DNA of 35,307 nucleotides from Candidatus Cloacimonadota bacterium (GTDB lineage Bacteria; Cloacimonadota; Cloacimonadia; Cloacimonadales; Cloacimonadaceae), in contig JAAYKA010000050.1 of the NCBI GenBank assembly GCA_012522635.1, positions 1 through 35,307 of the forward strand, in the 5' to 3' direction. Below are positions 26,492 to 33,891 of this stretch, piece by piece (positions within the stretch are counted from its first letter, which is position 1; each line of letters starts with the position of its first letter). The notes beneath the pieces were generated by a model. That model saw only the letters and a list, made by a program, of their open reading frames with translations, was not told the DNA's origin and did no database searches. A program made the position numbers and the translations under genes.

Positions 26492-27487
26492 CTACTCCGG
26501 TAAAATAGGCATAACAAGCAGGCGCGCAATCAGTTCCACCAGCAGCAGAGCGAACGCAGCCCAAAGCAGAGGCATGAATTGTTCCGCCCAAATATAGCGC
26601 AAAGTGGCGGCCATCGGGGTGGTTTCCATGTCGTCAATCTGGTCCATTATCTGCTTCAACTGCTGGGAGTTACCAACCTTGGCTGCCTCGCCGGTTCCGG
26701 TGATTTCAGCCACGTGGTGCAGGGTTTCCATATCCAATTCCACAAAAGCCATTCCATAGGAAGAGCGGTCGAAAGGGTCGCCCATGGGATAGCGAACCAG
26801 CCCGTCGCTGCCCACTCCAATGGGATAAACCCTGATGTCGAAAGCTTTTGCCATGCGAGCCGCCGTCTCTGGGTCAATCTCGCCGGTGTTGTTCACGCCG
26901 TCTGTAATCAGGATTATCACCTTGCTTTGCGCCTGGCTGTTTTTCAGGCGCGCGACAGCTTTGGCAAGCCCAAGCCCAATCGCTGTGCCGGACGCCTCCA
27001 GATTCACAGAAATCTGCTGAAGCTGCTCTCGCACAGCCTGGTGGTCAAAAGTGAGCGGGCTTTGCGTGATGGCATATTCCGAAAAAGCCACCAATCCAAA
27101 GCGATCGTTGGGGCGTTTTGAAATGAAGTCCAAAGCCACATCTGCCGCGGCTTCCAAACGATTTTTGGGCAGGAAATCCAGCGCCAGCATGGAGCCGCTC
27201 ACGTCAAGCGCCAAAACTATATCCACTCCGCTTTTATTGATGTCACGCGTGCCTGTTCCCCACTGCGGCTGAGCCAGTGCCAAAATAAGGCAAAGCAGCA
27301 CCAACACGCGCAACACCGGGAAAAAATATCTCCAAAACCGGTTTTCCCCCGCAATCTGGCGCAAAATTCCCAAACGGGTGAAGGGAAGGCGCAGTTTTCG
27401 CGAGTGTTGCCAGCGTGTTTGCCAAAGCCAAAAAAGTGGTAGCAACACCAAAGCCAGCAGCCAAAGAGGATGGGCAAACCTAAACAT
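26492..27487 (-). CDS. batA: BatA, VWA-domain inner-membrane protein
   Basis: A 331-aa membrane-anchored VWA protein. It opens with FRFAHPLWLLALVLLPLFWLW, the typical Bat/Aerotolerance N-terminus, has a second helix (about 57-72), a VWA domain with MIDAS DVSGS (95-99) and LITDGVNN, and a C-terminal helix. ATG 27487 is chosen over 27529 because GGGAGG lies 5 bases before it and the family N-terminus starts there. It overlaps the end of the upstream anchor-protein gene by 8 bases. Confidence 0.88.
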   Translation of the reverse strand: MFRFAHPLWLLALVLLPLFWLWQTRWQHSRKLRLPFTRLGILRQIAGENRFWRYFFPVLRVLVLLCLILALAQPQWGTGTRDINKSGVDIVLALDVSGSMLALDFLPKNRLEAAADVALDFISKRPNDRFGLVAFSEYAITQSPLTFDHQAVREQLQQISVNLEASGTAIGLGLAKAVARLKNSQAQSKVIILITDGVNNTGEIDPETAARMAKAFDIRVYPIGVGSDGLVRYPMGDPFDRSSYGMAFVELDMETLHHVAEITGTGEAAKVGNSQQLKQIMDQIDDMETTPMAATLRYIWAEQFMPLLWAAFALLLVELIARLLVMPILPE

Positions 27488-28397
27488 CACCGCCTCCCGC
27501 TGTGGAAAGCTTTTCCCGCGCTTCATCAACTTCGAAAGCCATCAGCCAGTTCCGCAGCCAGTTTTGAGCGGCATCCGCCTGTTCCCATTCAGGCTGATAT
27601 TTGGCAAATTTAACCTGATCGCAATATTTCAGGAATCCGATTACCTCATAGCTTGATGCCACATGAATCCGGCTGGTTTTCCACTGGATTTCTGAAGTGG
27701 ACATCTCCATCGCCGCGAAACGGTATTTGCGTTGTAAAAACTGTCGCAGGATTTCTGAAAGCCGGAAGTGGTGCTGCTTTTGCTCTCCCCGCAACATCAA
27801 TTCCTCCGCGATGAGTGCGTCCAGCTTCGTCAGCGCAATCTTCCACGCCGGTTCCGGAATCGCGGTCTCTGGAACATCCTGCTGCTCAGGTTTTTCGATT
27901 GGGGCGGTTTTAGGTTTAATCAAAAAAGCCAGCGCAATCCCCAGCAGAGCCAAGCCAGCCAAACCCCAATACAACCACCAGGGAAGCTGTAAAGGATACT
28001 TTTCCAAAGGTTTAAGGTCCACCAACAGGGTGTCAGCCGGATCGCGAACTGCAACAATATTAAGGCGAAAACGGTCTGTCTGCATCGTTGGCGTGGTCAG
28101 ATTTACGGGAAAAACCTCCAAACTGGGAAAGCTTTGTGACCCCGGAAGCAGGGGCACGATTGTCATATTTATCCAGTCTGGCTGATTGGTTTCTTTCTTC
28201 AGCTCCCATTTCAAAACCCGAAAATTCTGCATTGTGTCAGGCACAGCCACGCTTCTGAGGTCTTCGGAAGCACGCAGTTCCAGCTTAAAACGGTCTCCAA
28301 CACTCAAATCATCCGCCCCCACCAGGGTCTGGCTGAGGCTCTGCGCGCTCAAAACCGTGATCCAGCAAAGAATCAGCGCTAAAAACACCCTTTTCAC
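27480..28397 (-). CDS. Bat-operon membrane-anchored protein of unknown function
   Basis: A 305-aa protein with signal peptide (1-18), a beta-rich periplasmic domain (about 20-130), one membrane helix (141-160) and a cytoplasmic helical domain (about 185-290: HHFRLSEILRQFLQRKYRF, MEMSTSEIQ). Genes of this layout often stand between DUF58 and batA; it resembles a short BatD and may fill a comparable scaffold role. It starts with GTG overlapping the DUF58 stop as GTGA. I do not assign a named family with confidence. Confidence 0.8.
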   Translation of the reverse strand: MKRVFLALILCWITVLSAQSLSQTLVGADDLSVGDRFKLELRASEDLRSVAVPDTMQNFRVLKWELKKETNQPDWINMTIVPLLPGSQSFPSLEVFPVNLTTPTMQTDRFRLNIVAVRDPADTLLVDLKPLEKYPLQLPWWLYWGLAGLALLGIALAFLIKPKTAPIEKPEQQDVPETAIPEPAWKIALTKLDALIAEELMLRGEQKQHHFRLSEILRQFLQRKYRFAAMEMSTSEIQWKTSRIHVASSYEVIGFLKYCDQVKFAKYQPEWEQADAAQNWLRNWLMAFEVDEAREKLSTAGGGDV

Positions 28398-29290
28398 GCG
28401 CGCAATCTCCGCTCCCTTTTACGGGCTTCAAAAAAGTTTCGCAAAGCACGCACCTGGGAATCCTTGTTTCGGATGAGTATATGCTCTGCTTTCAAGGACT
28501 TAAGTTCCTTCTCCAAATCCTGTTGCACCTTTTTAACCCGGGCTTCATAAGCTTTGCGGATGGTTGGGTTGGAGCTGTTCAAATATAAGCTTTCCCCGGT
28601 TTCGGGGTCACCGAGATGCAACACACCTGCCTGGGGTAATTCCAACTCCACGTCGTCAAGGTTTTGAATCACAACCACATCATGCTTTTGAGCCAATAGG
28701 CGCAGGGATTTTTGCCAGCCGGAATCCATCATATCTGACAGCACAAAAACCACCGAACGTTTTTTCAGAATGCGATTGGCAAAATTGAACGCCTCATGCA
28801 AGGAAGTCCCGCGGCCACGGGGTTCATGATAGAGCACGTCTCTGAGGATTTGAAGCGCCTTGTTGCGGCCTTTGCGCGCGGGCAGATATTTTTCCAACCG
28901 GTCTGAAAACAGGATGAGACCAACTTTGTCCCCGGTTGTGAGCGCTGAAAACGAAAGCAGGGCAATCACTTCCGCCACCCGCTCTTTTTTTGATTCGCCT
29001 CTGGTGCCAAAATCTTGACTGGCGGAGACATCGACAATGAAAAAGACGTTCAGTTCGCGGGTTTCCTGATATTTTTTGATGTAGGGAACGCCCAGCCTCG
29101 CGCTCACATTCCAATCGATGTCCCGATAGTTGTCCCCACTTTGATATTCCCGCACCTCCGCAAATTCCAAGCCCTGACCTTTGAAGCTGGACCTGTATTC
29201 TCCACTGAAAGCTTCGCTCACCTTTGCCTTTGCCAGGATCTCGATGCGCTGGACCCTGGCCAGAATCTCCGCTGGAGTGCGGGCTGGCAT
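28394..29290 (-). CDS. DUF58 domain protein (VWA-like, MoxR partner)
   Basis: A 298-aa soluble protein. The DUF58 core is EFAEVREYQSGDNYRDIDWNVSAR (about 42-65), followed by a VWA-like Rossmann part with FIVDVSASQDFG (about 83-94) and FVLSDMMDSG. DUF58 genes almost always follow moxR, and here the gap to MoxR is only 12 bases. ATG 29290 is chosen because GGAG lies 5 bases before it; a TTG one codon earlier is too close to the SD. Thought to act with MoxR and Bat proteins at the inner membrane. Confidence 0.9.
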   Translation of the reverse strand: MPARTPAEILARVQRIEILAKAKVSEAFSGEYRSSFKGQGLEFAEVREYQSGDNYRDIDWNVSARLGVPYIKKYQETRELNVFFIVDVSASQDFGTRGESKKERVAEVIALLSFSALTTGDKVGLILFSDRLEKYLPARKGRNKALQILRDVLYHEPRGRGTSLHEAFNFANRILKKRSVVFVLSDMMDSGWQKSLRLLAQKHDVVVIQNLDDVELELPQAGVLHLGDPETGESLYLNSSNPTIRKAYEARVKKVQQDLEKELKSLKAEHILIRNKDSQVRALRNFFEARKRERRLRA

Positions 29291-29302
29291 CAATTCTCCT
29301 TT

Positions 29303-30289
29303 TTAAGGAACTTCAATCTCTTCAAAAATCCGGGTCACGATTTCCTCAGGGCTCACCTGTTCGGCCTCGGCTTCATAGGAAAGGATGATGCGATGCCTCA
29401 AAACGTCGCGGCCAACGGCTTTGATGTCATCCGGAATCACGTAACCACGTCCCTGCAAATAGGCATGAGCCTTGGCGGTGCGAGCCAGATAAATCGTCGC
29501 GCGCGGAGAAGCGCCATAGCGGATGAGACCGTGCATGGCGGAAACACGCGGATAGCGCTGTGGATGCCTGGTGGCTTGGATTAGATGCAGAATATAATCC
29601 GCCAGCTTTTCCTCCATATAGAGGTCGGCAATCACATCTCGCATGGCATCCAAATCCTGCGGTTTTAAAACTGGATCGACCCTCAGCTCGCGTTCCACCG
29701 TCATGCGGTCCAAAATCTGCCGCTCTTCCTCAAAACTGGGATATTTAATCCTCAATTTCATCAGAAAACGGTCAATCTGAGCCTCGGGAAGCGGATAGGT
29801 TCCTTCTTGTTCGATCGGGTTTTGCGTCGCCATCACAAAAAACGGGCGCGGCAATGGCCAACTGGTGTCGCCAATCGTAACCTGACGCTCCTGCATCGCT
29901 TCCAAAAGCGCGGATTGCACCTTTGAGGGAGCGCGGTTAATCTCGTCCGCCAGGATGAAATTCGCGAAAACGGGCCCTTTTTTAGGAACGAATTCCCCCG
30001 TTTTCTGGTTGTATATCAAAGTACCGGTGATATCCGCGGGTAGCAGGTCCGGCGTGAATTGGATGCGCTTGTAGCTGGCGTCAAAAGTTTGGGCTAAAGT
30101 GCTGAGAATAAGAGTCTTGGCAAGCCCCGGCACGCCTTCAATGAGCACGTGTCCGTTTGCCAAAAGGCCAATCAAAAGCCGGTCTATAATGGCTTCCTGA
30201 CCGACAATGACTCTGCCGATTTGCTCGCGCAAGGCGCCCAAAACCGCCGAACTCTCTGCCACGCGGCTGTTTAGGATATCTATGTCCAT
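29303..30289 (-). CDS. MoxR-family AAA+ ATPase
   Basis: A 328-aa MoxR chaperone-like ATPase. Walker A GVPGLAKT lies at 52-59, Walker B ILADEINR at 112-119, sensor-1 region ATQNPIEQEGTYPLPEAQIDRF (arginine-finger helix), and a C-terminal lid domain ending EEIEVP. ATG 30289 is chosen because GGAG lies 5 bases upstream and the family starts near there; the frame extends to 30340 through a terminator-like hairpin, which argues against the longer form. It leads the DUF58-Bat operon. Confidence 0.92.
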   Translation of the reverse strand: MDIDILNSRVAESSAVLGALREQIGRVIVGQEAIIDRLLIGLLANGHVLIEGVPGLAKTLILSTLAQTFDASYKRIQFTPDLLPADITGTLIYNQKTGEFVPKKGPVFANFILADEINRAPSKVQSALLEAMQERQVTIGDTSWPLPRPFFVMATQNPIEQEGTYPLPEAQIDRFLMKLRIKYPSFEEERQILDRMTVERELRVDPVLKPQDLDAMRDVIADLYMEEKLADYILHLIQATRHPQRYPRVSAMHGLIRYGASPRATIYLARTAKAHAYLQGRGYVIPDDIKAVGRDVLRHRIILSYEAEAEQVSPEEIVTRIFEEIEVP

Positions 30290-30310
30290 CTTTTCTCCGT
30301 TTAAAGTCCC

Positions 30311-30346
30311 AAAAGAAAAAAGGGAACAGGCTGGCGCCATATTCCC
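30311..30346 (-). terminator. Rho-independent terminator after rpmB (possible attenuator before moxR)
   Basis: On the minus strand GGGAA/TTCCC (30346-30342 with 30326-30322) is followed by TTTTTTCTTTT. The stem is short (5 bp) and the loop holds the palindrome TGGCGCCA, so it is weaker than the others. It lies 22 bases before the moxR ATG, too close to fit a promoter between them. Confidence 0.5.
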
Positions 30347-30402
30347 GAATTTGTTTCAAACGCCCGCCCGGCTAAACCGCTCAGGCTCAGACGTTTTTGG
30401 GT

Positions 30403-30594
30403 TCAAACAACCTTGCGAACTTTATTCGCTTTAAGGCAGGAAGTGCAGACTCTAACTCGTTTGATATCGTTGCCAACGTAGGCACGGATTTGCTGCAAAT
30501 TCGGATAAAAACGCCTCTTCGTGGCATTCAACGCGTGGCTGCGATGATTGCCAACCTGGGCTTGTTTTCCACATATATCGCATATTCTTGACAT
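30403..30594 (-). CDS. rpmB: 50S ribosomal protein bL28
   Basis: A 63-aa bL28. The text [35 protein letters not shown] is diagnostic, with zinc-ribbon Cys pairs near the N-terminus (CDIC) and C-terminus (CTSC). The frame is open further upstream, but ATG 30594 is the family start. The SD is weak (GGTGA). A monocistronic gene between the terminator before moxR and a long structured gap. Confidence 0.95.
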   Translation of the reverse strand: MSRICDICGKQAQVGNHRSHALNATKRRFYPNLQQIRAYVGNDIKRVRVCTSCLKANKVRKVV

Positions 30595-30748
30595 TTTTTC
30601 ACCGTCCAAAATCTTTCTTTCAAACCAGTAAAAACAAACCCCTCTTTTTGACAAGGCTTTTTTTGCAACAGCTCATAATTTCTTGCTCTCGGCTTGTTCA
30701 AATAAATGGTTTATTGATGTTGCTTATTGGATTCCACCCCGCTTCACT

Positions 30749-30853
30749 CTTGATTCCAGCCCAAGCGTTGTTCGTCTTCCCCTTTGCGGATGCCCGTTGC
30801 CGAATCGGGAGGGTGGGGAAGAACCATCAACTGGATCTGCGGCTGGAATCAAG
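30749..30853. repeat. Structured non-coding stretch with 13-bp perfect inverted arms
   Basis: CTTGATTCCAGCC at 30749-30761 is the exact inverse of 30841-30853. A nested pair CTTCCCC/GGGGAAG (30776-30782 with 30815-30821) and a small CCCG/CGGG pair (30793-30796 with 30806-30809) lie inside, so a branched or long hairpin of about 105 nt can form on either strand. No T-tract follows directly. It lies in the 327-base gap between rpmB and the histidine kinase gene, which shows no supported gene. It could be a transcript structure, a small RNA or a decayed element. Confidence 0.6.
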
Positions 30854-30921
30854 ATGGAAGCAGATGGGAGATGGGTTTTCAGCTTTTTTGAGCCAAAAAG
30901 GGCATAAAATTACAGTAAACA

Positions 30922-32031
30922 TCATGCCATCACCTGCGGGATACGGATGTCGAACCTGGCGCCATGTGGCTCAATGGGGCTATATTCGATGCGGCCGCCA
31001 TGCTCTTTTATCAATTTTTGACAGATGGGCAGGCCTAAACCGGTTCCATTGGATTTATTATAGGTGAAAAAGGGGCTAAAGAGCTGGTCGGCAATGCTTT
31101 CCGGGATGCCGGGGCCGTTGTCTGTAATTCGAATCTGGAGCCAGTTTGAGGACAAGGAAGCGCAGATGTGGATTTCCCCGGAATCCTCAATCGCCTCCGA
31201 GCTGTTTCGCAGCAGATTCATCAGCACCCGGCGCACGCGTTCGACGTCAAAATAAACAGTCTGGTCGCAGCGATTTTCCAGCTTTAAGCTGATGTTGCGC
31301 CCTTTGAGCGAGGCGCCGTAAGCCTCTGCTATATCATGAAGAAAAGAGTGCATATCCACTTGGCGGGGGATAATTTCGTTTGGCGAACCCTTCACATAGT
31401 CCATCAATTCACGCACCAGGGCATCTATCAGCTTGGTTTGCTGCACGATGCTTTTGGCAAATTCCGAAGAATCCGGAAACAACGATTCCACCAACTGCGC
31501 CGTGAGCGAGATTACCGTGAGCGGAGTTTTGATATCGTGGATAATCTTGCTGGCAGTCATGCCAATGGCGCTGAGCCGGCTGTTTTGAATCATGTCGCCC
31601 ATGAGGTCTGAAAACTCGTGATTACCCTCCTGTGGCTTGCCTTGCAGGATGCGAATCACGTTTATCAGCGCCAAGGGATGTGAAAAACTGAATTGAATGA
31701 ATTTATCCCGGGGAATCTCAATCAGTTCCGTCTTTTCCAATGCTTTAACGCTGGCGGAACCGGTGCTGATATTACGCAGGATGCTTTCTCCAAAAAACTC
31801 ACCCGCCTGAACGGTATGCGGCGCTTCAGGTTCTGAGCCTGGATCAGGTGTAAGCGTCACGCTGCCATTGGCGATGTAATAAATCTTCTCCTCGGTGGCA
31901 TAATCGATATTTTTAACCCCATCTTTTCTGAGCGCCAGCGTGTTAAGATCGCTGATGAAACTTTCGACCACAAGCTTGTCCAAACCTTGAAACAAGCCTG
32001 CTGATGGACCTTTATCTTGTTTGTGACTCAT
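30922..32031 (-). CDS. Soluble sensor histidine kinase with cNMP-binding-like domain
   Basis: A 369-aa cytosolic histidine kinase without membrane helix. Residues about 12-130 form a CRP-like cyclic-nucleotide-binding fold (YIANGSVTL, then GEFFGESILRNISTGSASVKAL). The phosphate-binding Arg of the usual RSA/RTA motif is Gly here (GSAS), so ligand binding is doubtful. HisKA has the phospho-acceptor His165 in KIIHDIKTPLT. HATPase_c has an N box (MNLLRNSSEAI), G1 DNGPGIP and G2 GTGLGL. ATG 32031 is chosen with GGAGG 5 bases before it; a TTG one codon earlier is less likely. No response regulator is adjacent. The patatin gene ends 56 bases upstream. TTGACA at 32091-32086 may be a -35. Confidence 0.9.
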   Translation of the reverse strand: MSHKQDKGPSAGLFQGLDKLVVESFISDLNTLALRKDGVKNIDYATEEKIYYIANGSVTLTPDPGSEPEAPHTVQAGEFFGESILRNISTGSASVKALEKTELIEIPRDKFIQFSFSHPLALINVIRILQGKPQEGNHEFSDLMGDMIQNSRLSAIGMTASKIIHDIKTPLTVISLTAQLVESLFPDSSEFAKSIVQQTKLIDALVRELMDYVKGSPNEIIPRQVDMHSFLHDIAEAYGASLKGRNISLKLENRCDQTVYFDVERVRRVLMNLLRNSSEAIEDSGEIHICASLSSNWLQIRITDNGPGIPESIADQLFSPFFTYNKSNGTGLGLPICQKLIKEHGGRIEYSPIEPHGARFDIRIPQVMA

Positions 32032-32085
32032 CAATCCTCCCGATGAACTTTTACTGGAATACTTTTAATTTAGGTTTGTGTTTAC

Positions 32086-32091
32086 TGTCAA
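32086..32091 (-). promoter_or_regulatory. TTGACA, possible -35 element of the histidine kinase gene
   Basis: A perfect TTGACA on the minus strand lies 55 bases before the ATG at 32031 and overlaps the last codons of the patatin gene. TTAAAA lies about 18-19 bases downstream as a weak -10. Confidence 0.35.
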
Positions 32092-32999
32092 TCTTTTTTT
32101 TGATCCGGGCGCCTTGATTTTTTAAAGTGGGAAAAGAAGCTTAGATATTTGGCTGCGCCCTTGCGGTTTAGCCTATGCTGAGCAAAAGCTTCCAGGCTCG
32201 CCCGCGCGGCTTTCTGACCATGCTCAAAAAACTCTTCAACATCCAAAAGGTCAAACATGTTTTTGCCTGGAAGATACGCGTCAATCAGTAAATCAGGCGG
32301 ATATTGCAGCGATGCTTGGATGGCCAAAAAACCCTGGTTTTGCATCAGGGATTGGATTGCCACCTCGGGAGCCCGCATTTCCTCAACTTCCGTGTCCAGA
32401 TTGGTGAAACGCCGTGCTTGGGGTGAAACCGGAGTAAGCACGTTCACCGCGATGGTGAGATTTCCCGGCACAGCATCCGCAAAAGCAAGCGGGAGAGGAT
32501 GTTCCACGCCTCCATCCACAAAAAGATGACCGCCCATATCATGCGGTGCAAACAGCAGCGGCAAAGAGGATGAAGCCCTCATCGCACCTGCAAGGGAACC
32601 TTTGTCAATCAAGACAGTCTGGCTGGAGACAAGATCGTAGGCAACAGCCACAAATGGAAGCGGCAATTCTTCCACCTGCGCCGGACCAATCAGGCCGCCC
32701 AGTAGCTCCATCACTTTCTTCTTGTTGTGCATGCCCTTAATCAAATCCAGCGAAAGCTTAAGAGGACGATTGAGAATCTGCTTCGGATTGAAAATGAGAC
32801 TGGAGCCACTTTCCCGCGCCAGTTCCAAAATCTCCTGCGGAGTCTTTCCCTGCGCATAGAGACCGCCAATAATCGCGCCCATGGAGGTTCCAACTATGCC
32901 CGTAATCTCAAATTCGCTTTGCAGGACATCGAGAACGCCAATGTGGGCGAAGCCAAAAGCCGCGCCACCGCCCAGAACAAGTCTTGCTTTTTGTTTCAT
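32088..32999 (-). CDS. Patatin-like phospholipase / RssA-type protein
   Basis: A 303-aa patatin-family protein. The catalytic dyad is visible as Ser39 in GTSMG and Asp162 in VDGG. The oxyanion-hole loop reads GGGAAFG, where most members have Arg or Lys before the last Gly; here it is Phe. Length is normal for bacterial RssA-like proteins. No signal peptide, so cytosolic. The SD is weak (GGAG about 13 bases before the ATG). The gene lies after the ferritin terminator and before the kinase. Lipid hydrolase activity is expected from the dyad, but the altered loop makes it uncertain. Confidence 0.88.
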   Translation of the reverse strand: MKQKARLVLGGGAAFGFAHIGVLDVLQSEFEITGIVGTSMGAIIGGLYAQGKTPQEILELARESGSSLIFNPKQILNRPLKLSLDLIKGMHNKKKVMELLGGLIGPAQVEELPLPFVAVAYDLVSSQTVLIDKGSLAGAMRASSSLPLLFAPHDMGGHLFVDGGVEHPLPLAFADAVPGNLTIAVNVLTPVSPQARRFTNLDTEVEEMRAPEVAIQSLMQNQGFLAIQASLQYPPDLLIDAYLPGKNMFDLLDVEEFFEHGQKAARASLEAFAQHRLNRKGAAKYLSFFSHFKKSRRPDQKKD

Positions 33000-33028
33000 A
33001 AAACCACTTTGTCTCCGCTGGAGTTATT

Positions 33029-33034
33029 TGTCAA
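33029..33034 (-). promoter_or_regulatory. TTGACA close to the patatin start, possible -35
   Basis: A perfect TTGACA followed by AATAA on the minus strand lies only 30 bases before the ATG at 32999. If used, transcription would begin near the start codon, giving a leaderless or nearly leaderless message. That agrees with the poor SD, but no clear -10 is seen. Confidence 0.3.
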
Positions 33035-33055
33035 TTCATTCTGTTGCCGTTGGAT

Positions 33056-33091
33056 GAAAAAGCGGGACCATCATAATCGGAGGGTCCCGCT
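33056..33091 (-). terminator. Rho-independent terminator after the ferritin gene
   Basis: A 9-bp perfect stem AGCGGGACC with GGTCCCGCT (33061-33069 with 33083-33091) is followed on the minus strand by a short T run. It lies about 30 bases after the ferritin stop and closes that gene. Confidence 0.8.
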
Positions 33092-33120
33092 CAAGGGGTT
33101 TTTTTAAGCTGATTTACAGT

Positions 33121-33633
33121 TTAATCTTCTTCTTCCGGCCATTCAAAAGTGCGGCTGGAAAGTTCGCGATCCAACATAAAAAGACCGTGCATGTGGTCTC
33201 CCAACATGGCGAGACGCTGCACAATGCCGTCCACGCTGTCTTCTTCCTCAACCTGCTCTTCCACATACCACTGCAGGAAGATTTTGCTGGCGTGGTCGTT
33301 TTCGGCAATCGCCAAATCCATCATGTCGTTGATGCACTTGGTGATATGGCGTTCGTGTTCCAAGGCGGCTTGGAAAGCTTTGAGAGGATTGTCAAAATCA
33401 ATTTCCGGCTTGGCGATGGCTTCCAATTCCACTTTCCCACCGCGTTCGATGAGATAGTTAAAGAATTTCATGGCATGATAGTGTTCTTCCTGGCTTTGGG
33501 ATTTCATCCAGTTTGCCATGCCGTCCAGGTTCTCATCTGCGAACCAAGCCTGCATTGAGGTATAGAGATAGGCGGAAAACAGTTCTTCGTTAATCTGTTT
33601 ATTGATAGCCTTTTCAAGTGTTTTGCTTATCAT
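33121..33633 (-). CDS. ftnA: Ferritin (FtnA-type iron storage protein)
   Basis: A 170-aa non-haem ferritin that stores iron as a 24-mer cage. Ferroxidase ligands line up with E. coli FtnA numbering: Glu17, Glu50, His53, Glu94, Gln127 and Glu130. No haem-binding Met typical of bacterioferritin is evident. I chose ATG 33633 because AGGAGA lies 7 bases before it and the protein starts MISKTLEKAINKQ as the family does; an ATG at 33654 lacks a SD. A monocistronic gene with its own promoter and terminator. A stress or anaerobic iron role is likely in an oxygen-sensitive host. Confidence 0.94.
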   Translation of the reverse strand: MISKTLEKAINKQINEELFSAYLYTSMQAWFADENLDGMANWMKSQSQEEHYHAMKFFNYLIERGGKVELEAIAKPEIDFDNPLKAFQAALEHERHITKCINDMMDLAIAENDHASKIFLQWYVEEQVEEEDSVDGIVQRLAMLGDHMHGLFMLDRELSSRTFEWPEEED

Positions 33634-33677
33634 TTTTTCGTCTCCTAAATTCATGGTTAAGTTTATTCTACGTTAAC

Positions 33678-33706
33678 ATTATAAAGCTTTTTGCGGTGAA
33701 AGACAA
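33678..33706 (-). promoter_or_regulatory. Predicted sigma70-type promoter of ferritin
   Basis: On the minus strand TTGTCT (33706-33701) and a perfect TATAAT (33683-33678) are separated by exactly 17 bases. The -10 ends 44 bases before the ATG at 33633. This is the clearest promoter in the window. Confidence 0.75.
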
Positions 33707-33730
33707 GCGGAACTTGCGATATTCAGACTT

Positions 33731-33846
33731 TATCTGAACGAGTTTGCTGAACAAACATCAGCAAAAGCCCTAACTCTTTGTGTGGCTTATAATTGTCTTT
33801 ACAAACATAAGGGACACATAAGGCGGCAAGGCAGGAAGAACCAAAT
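33731..33846 (+). repeat. Dispersed intergenic element, copy C (truncated, diverged)
   Basis: This matches the left third of copy A: CTGAACGAG at the start, AGCCCTAACTCTTTGT, then AAACATAAGGGACACATAAG and on through CGGCAAGGCAGGAAG. It keeps the two ACATAAGG motifs at 11-bp spacing (33805-33812 and 33816-33823). The remaining two thirds of the element are missing. It sits between the ferritin promoter and the 3' end of fpg, in the same orientation as copy A. Confidence 0.8.
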
Positions 33847-33891
33847 TTTAGCCAAAAAATACGGAAGCAATCTGCGAAAAATCGCGGAAAT

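Noticed and set aside
26488-26529. Upstream ATG for batB
   Set aside because: It would overlap batA by 38 bases; the GTG at 26487 has a proper SD and gives the family N-terminus.
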